This document shows positions 61,876 to 64,000 of a stretch of DNA of 64,000 nucleotides, piece after piece; the stretch's first letter is position 1, and each line of letters starts with the position of its first letter. The stretch is from Bacteroidota bacterium (GTDB lineage Bacteria > Bacteroidota > Ignavibacteria > Ignavibacteriales > Ignavibacteriaceae), in NCBI GenBank assembly GCA_021813585.1, contig JAKAJV010000022.1, forward strand, positions 1 through 64,000, written 5' to 3'. The notes under the pieces were generated by a model. That model searched no databases and was not told the origin of the DNA. It saw only the letters and a program-made list of their open reading frames with translations. Position numbers and translations under genes: made by a program.

Positions 61876-62706
61876 ATGAATATAATAACAATCTCAAGAG
61901 GTTCGTTAAGCGCCACGGAAAAGCTTTCTGAAAAGATTTCCGAAAAGCTTAAATGTCCGGTCGTAACAAGGGAAGACGTTATAAAAGCCGCGGAAAAATA
62001 CGGTATAAAAGAAACCGGGCTCGGAGACACAACATTCATCGATAAGTCGCCTTCAATTTGGGATAAGTTAAGCGACAGGAAGAAACAATATCTTTGCTGC
62101 TTTCAAGCCTCGCTGCTGGATATTGCGCTTAAAGGCAGCTTTATATACCACGGCCATCTTGCACAATTTCTTCTGAAAGATATACCCTTCGTGCTTCGCG
62201 TTCTGCTTACCGCCCCACTGGAATTTAGAGTCGATACCATAATGAAAGAAGGCGGCAAAACAAAGGAACAAGCACAATCCTATATCAATCTTATAGATGA
62301 AAGAAGAGAGAAATGGTCTCATTTCCTGTACGGGGTCGATTGGAAGGACCCAGCTCATTACGATGTGGTTTTTAATCTTAAAAAAATGAACCTTGATATT
62401 GTTTCGGATCTATTAGTTAATCTCGCTTCCAGCGGCGAATTTCAATCCGGTCCCGAATCATTAAAGATTCTGAAGAACTTGAACCTTGCTGCAAAAGCGA
62501 ATATCTCTCTGCAGCAATCTACGCGCACTAAAGGCAGCGATGTGGAGATTGAAGCAGACGCCGATTCCGGCTTATTGATAGTAAGAGGCAATACCCCTAA
62601 GGTTGGCTCCAGGATGTGGGAGAACGATATAAGGAACGTACTGTCAAAAGTTGAAGGCGTTAAAGAGATTAATGTTATTAAATCGGTAATCAGTTATTAC
62701 GAGTAA
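61876..62706 (+). CDS. Cytidylate-kinase-like protein with C-terminal BON-like domain
   Basis: 276 residues. The N terminus (MNIITISRGSLSATEKLSEK) resembles the cytidylate-kinase-like family but its P-loop lacks the GSGG/GK pattern, so kinase activity is doubtful. The middle (FIYHGHLAQFLLKDIPFVLRVLLTAPLEFRV) keeps the family core. Residues about 205-275 (DVEIEADADSGLLIVRGNTP, VEGVKEINVIKSV) look like a BON-type binding domain. It lies between hemA and qmoA in the same direction; a regulatory role is possible but nothing in the sequence fixes it. Confidence 0.65.
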   Translation: MNIITISRGSLSATEKLSEKISEKLKCPVVTREDVIKAAEKYGIKETGLGDTTFIDKSPSIWDKLSDRKKQYLCCFQASLLDIALKGSFIYHGHLAQFLLKDIPFVLRVLLTAPLEFRVDTIMKEGGKTKEQAQSYINLIDERREKWSHFLYGVDWKDPAHYDVVFNLKKMNLDIVSDLLVNLASSGEFQSGPESLKILKNLNLAAKANISLQQSTRTKGSDVEIEADADSGLLIVRGNTPKVGSRMWENDIRNVLSKVEGVKEINVIKSVISYYE

Positions 62707-62821
62707 AATTCAGTATGCGGAACTTGGATACGGAGTAACGGATGTATTCTCAATACCCGGTCTTCATGCCTTGAATCTTTTCGTAATCAGGTAAATTAAA
62801 AATCTTTTTATGGAATAAATT

Positions 62822-64000
62822 ATGAGCACTAACGAAATATCAGCCGATCTTCTTGTTGTAGGAGCCGGGATAGCCGGAATAACTGCAGCGGTTGAAGCCG
62901 CCGAGACTGGGCTGAGTGTAATTCTAGTTGAGAAGCGGCCTTACATAGGCGGTAAGGTGGCCCAGTTCAGTAAATATTTTCCCAAGCTGTGCCCGCCTGC
63001 ATGCGGTCTGGAAATAAATATTCGCAGACTGCGGTCGAATCCATTAATCAGGCTGTACACTATGGCAGAAGTAAGCACAAATATTTTGAACGACTCGGGC
63101 AAGCATGAAGTGAACATTCATTTGAAGCCGAGATATGTTAATAATAAATGTACCGCCTGCGGCGAGTGTGTAAAGGTATGCCAGGGCAGAAGAAAAAATG
63201 AATTCAATTTTAATATGGATGAAACAACATGCATCTATATCCCATACGAAAATGCCTATCCTCAAAAATATATTATTGACAAAAAGAACTGCGAGGGAAG
63301 ATGCTGCAGCAAATGTGCCGAGGTGTGCAAATACGGTGCGATCGATCTTGAAGATGAAGGGGCAGTTATTCCGGCTGTGGTGGATTCGATAATCTGGGCT
63401 GCCGGCTGGGAACCGTATGATGCCAAGAATCTGGATGTCCTAGGCTTCGGCAGGTTTCCGGACGTTATTACAAACGTAATGATGGAAAGGCTTGCATCGC
63501 CCGACGGTCCGACAAAGGGTAAAATACTTAGGCCGTCCACAAATGAAAAGATCAACAGCGTTGCCTTTGTTCAATGCGCAGGCTCAAGAGATGAGAACCA
63601 TCTGGAATATTGTTCTTCTGTTTGCTGTATGGCTTCGCTTAAGCATATCAAATATGTAAGGGAACAGTACCCGGATGCCGAAGTTCATTTCCATTATATC
63701 GATGTTCGTGCAAGCGGAATGCTGGAAGATTTTTACCGCAGCATACAAAGCGATAATAAAGTGCACTTCCACAAAGGTAAAGTAGGAAAGGTAACCGGAA
63801 GCGTGTCAGGTAAATTAATCGTCCACTCCGAAGATACTTTAACGGGCAAACTAATTCAAAATGAAGTTGAGCTTGTGGTTTTAGCAACCGGCATGAAGCC
63901 GTCAACTGCAGGCCTGCCTATAGAAAGCTCTGCAATAGATAAGAACGGCTTTATCAGCTTTAACGGCAGCTTATCTAGCCAATCATCAGGGCTTACTGGA
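62822..64000 (+). CDS. qmoA: QmoA, HdrA-like flavoprotein (partial, runs off the edge)
   Basis: The first 393 codons are in the window; the 3' end is missing. FAD site LLVVGAGIAGITAAVEAAE, then KRPYIGGKVAQFSKYFPKLCPPACGLEI and ITNVMMERLASPDGPT, VAFVQCAGSRDENHLEYCSSVCCMASLKH, which are characteristic of QmoA rather than full-length HdrA. QmoABC takes electrons from menaquinol to APS reductase. An internal ferredoxin-like insertion has two complete cysteine groups, C110/113/116/120 and C157/161/162/165/169. Neighbouring qmoB, qmoC, aprAB and sat are expected beyond the window. Confidence 0.9.
   Translation, partial: MSTNEISADLLVVGAGIAGITAAVEAAETGLSVILVEKRPYIGGKVAQFSKYFPKLCPPACGLEINIRRLRSNPLIRLYTMAEVSTNILNDSGKHEVNIHLKPRYVNNKCTACGECVKVCQGRRKNEFNFNMDETTCIYIPYENAYPQKYIIDKKNCEGRCCSKCAEVCKYGAIDLEDEGAVIPAVVDSIIWAAGWEPYDAKNLDVLGFGRFPDVITNVMMERLASPDGPTKGKILRPSTNEKINSVAFVQCAGSRDENHLEYCSSVCCMASLKHIKYVREQYPDAEVHFHYIDVRASGMLEDFYRSIQSDNKVHFHKGKVGKVTGSVSGKLIVHSEDTLTGKLIQNEVELVVLATGMKPSTAGLPIESSAIDKNGFISFNGSLSSQSSGLTG

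Noticed and set aside
62822-64000. HdrA of a methanogen-type heterodisulfide reductase
   Set aside because: The VITNVMMERLASPDGPT and AGSRDENHLEYC segments and the dsr context match QmoA better.

Overview
The window reads as one continuous stretch of a chromosome from a member of the Ignavibacteria (Bacteroidota/Chlorobi group). The best taxonomic evidence is the secreted protein at 9100-11139. It ends in a type IX secretion sorting domain with the YQNYPNPFNPST signature that is so common in Ignavibacteriales. The zapA-(6S RNA)-rny layout and the Bacteroidota-type Ig-like lipoprotein fit this. Most unusual for that group, the right half of the window is a dense dissimilatory sulfite-reduction locus of the kind known from sulfate reducers.

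Region by region. (1) 0.4-8.4 kb: a DSD1/D-threonine-aldolase-like PLP enzyme, then an acetate-activation unit: acsA, a GNAT plus NDP-forming acyl-CoA synthetase protein acetyltransferase (AcuA/Pat role), an AcuB-like CBS-ACT protein and an AcuC-like deacetylase. Together they make and reversibly acetylate acetyl-CoA synthetase. (2) 8.5-15.8 kb: a lipoprotein, the T9SS cargo protein, a family 9 glycosyltransferase on the minus strand, a small membrane protein and a pair of M16 peptidases. (3) 16.1-23.7 kb: tRNA-Leu(UAA), tRNA-Val(GAC), thrS-infC-rpmI-rplT, pheS-pheT, a coiled-coil gene and zapA. infC appears to start at a rare AUC codon. (4) 23.7-32.4 kb: a candidate 6S RNA, rny, coaE, pheA, a proline dehydrogenase, tsaD, an mltG carrying an N-terminal chorismate mutase domain, and an Ig-like lipoprotein.

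(5) 32.7-42.6 kb: a tightly packed operon of membrane redox modules resembling the Hmc and Tmc complexes of sulfate reducers: HmcF-, HmcE- and HmcB-like proteins, then an HmcC/NrfD-like protein fused to a hexaheme cytochrome c tail. Three receiver-only response regulators and one PAS histidine kinase are interleaved with these and with a second DsrM/K-like (Tmc-like) pair. No DNA-binding output domain is encoded. (6) 42.9-45.8 kb: a transposase-derived gene with an apparently damaged catalytic site, a YeiH-type transporter and a one-helix membrane peptide. (7) 45.9-64.0 kb: dsrA-dsrB-dsrD-dsrN-dsrL-dsrC, an RsbRD_N-domain protein, dsrM-dsrK-[four-helix-bundle insertion]-dsrJ-dsrO-dsrP, a CoA-dependent persulfide-reductase-like flavoprotein with a rhodanese domain, hemA (tetrapyrrole supply), a cytidylate-kinase-like protein, and qmoA running off the right edge.

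Taken together: DsrAB reduces sulfite using siroheme amidated by DsrN. DsrC carries the sulfur as a trisulfide to DsrMKJOP. DsrD in the cluster argues for the reductive direction. DsrL offers an NAD(P)H route to DsrAB. QmoA links the quinone pool to APS reductase, whose genes (aprAB, sat) are not in the window. The Hmc/Tmc-like operon would move electrons between periplasmic carriers, quinones and cytoplasmic heterodisulfide-type sites.

The non-coding DNA is rich in palindromes and short repeats: a REP-like pair at the left edge, a 179-bp nested palindrome after acsA, a 29-bp perfect inverted repeat between the tRNAs, heptamer arrays in opposite orientation around the four-helix-bundle gene, a palindrome inside dsrL, and a recurring 14-bp element (core ACTGAAGTTAC) upstream of acsA, the Hmc-like operon and dsrM. 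All functions are inferred from sequence reading without database searches.
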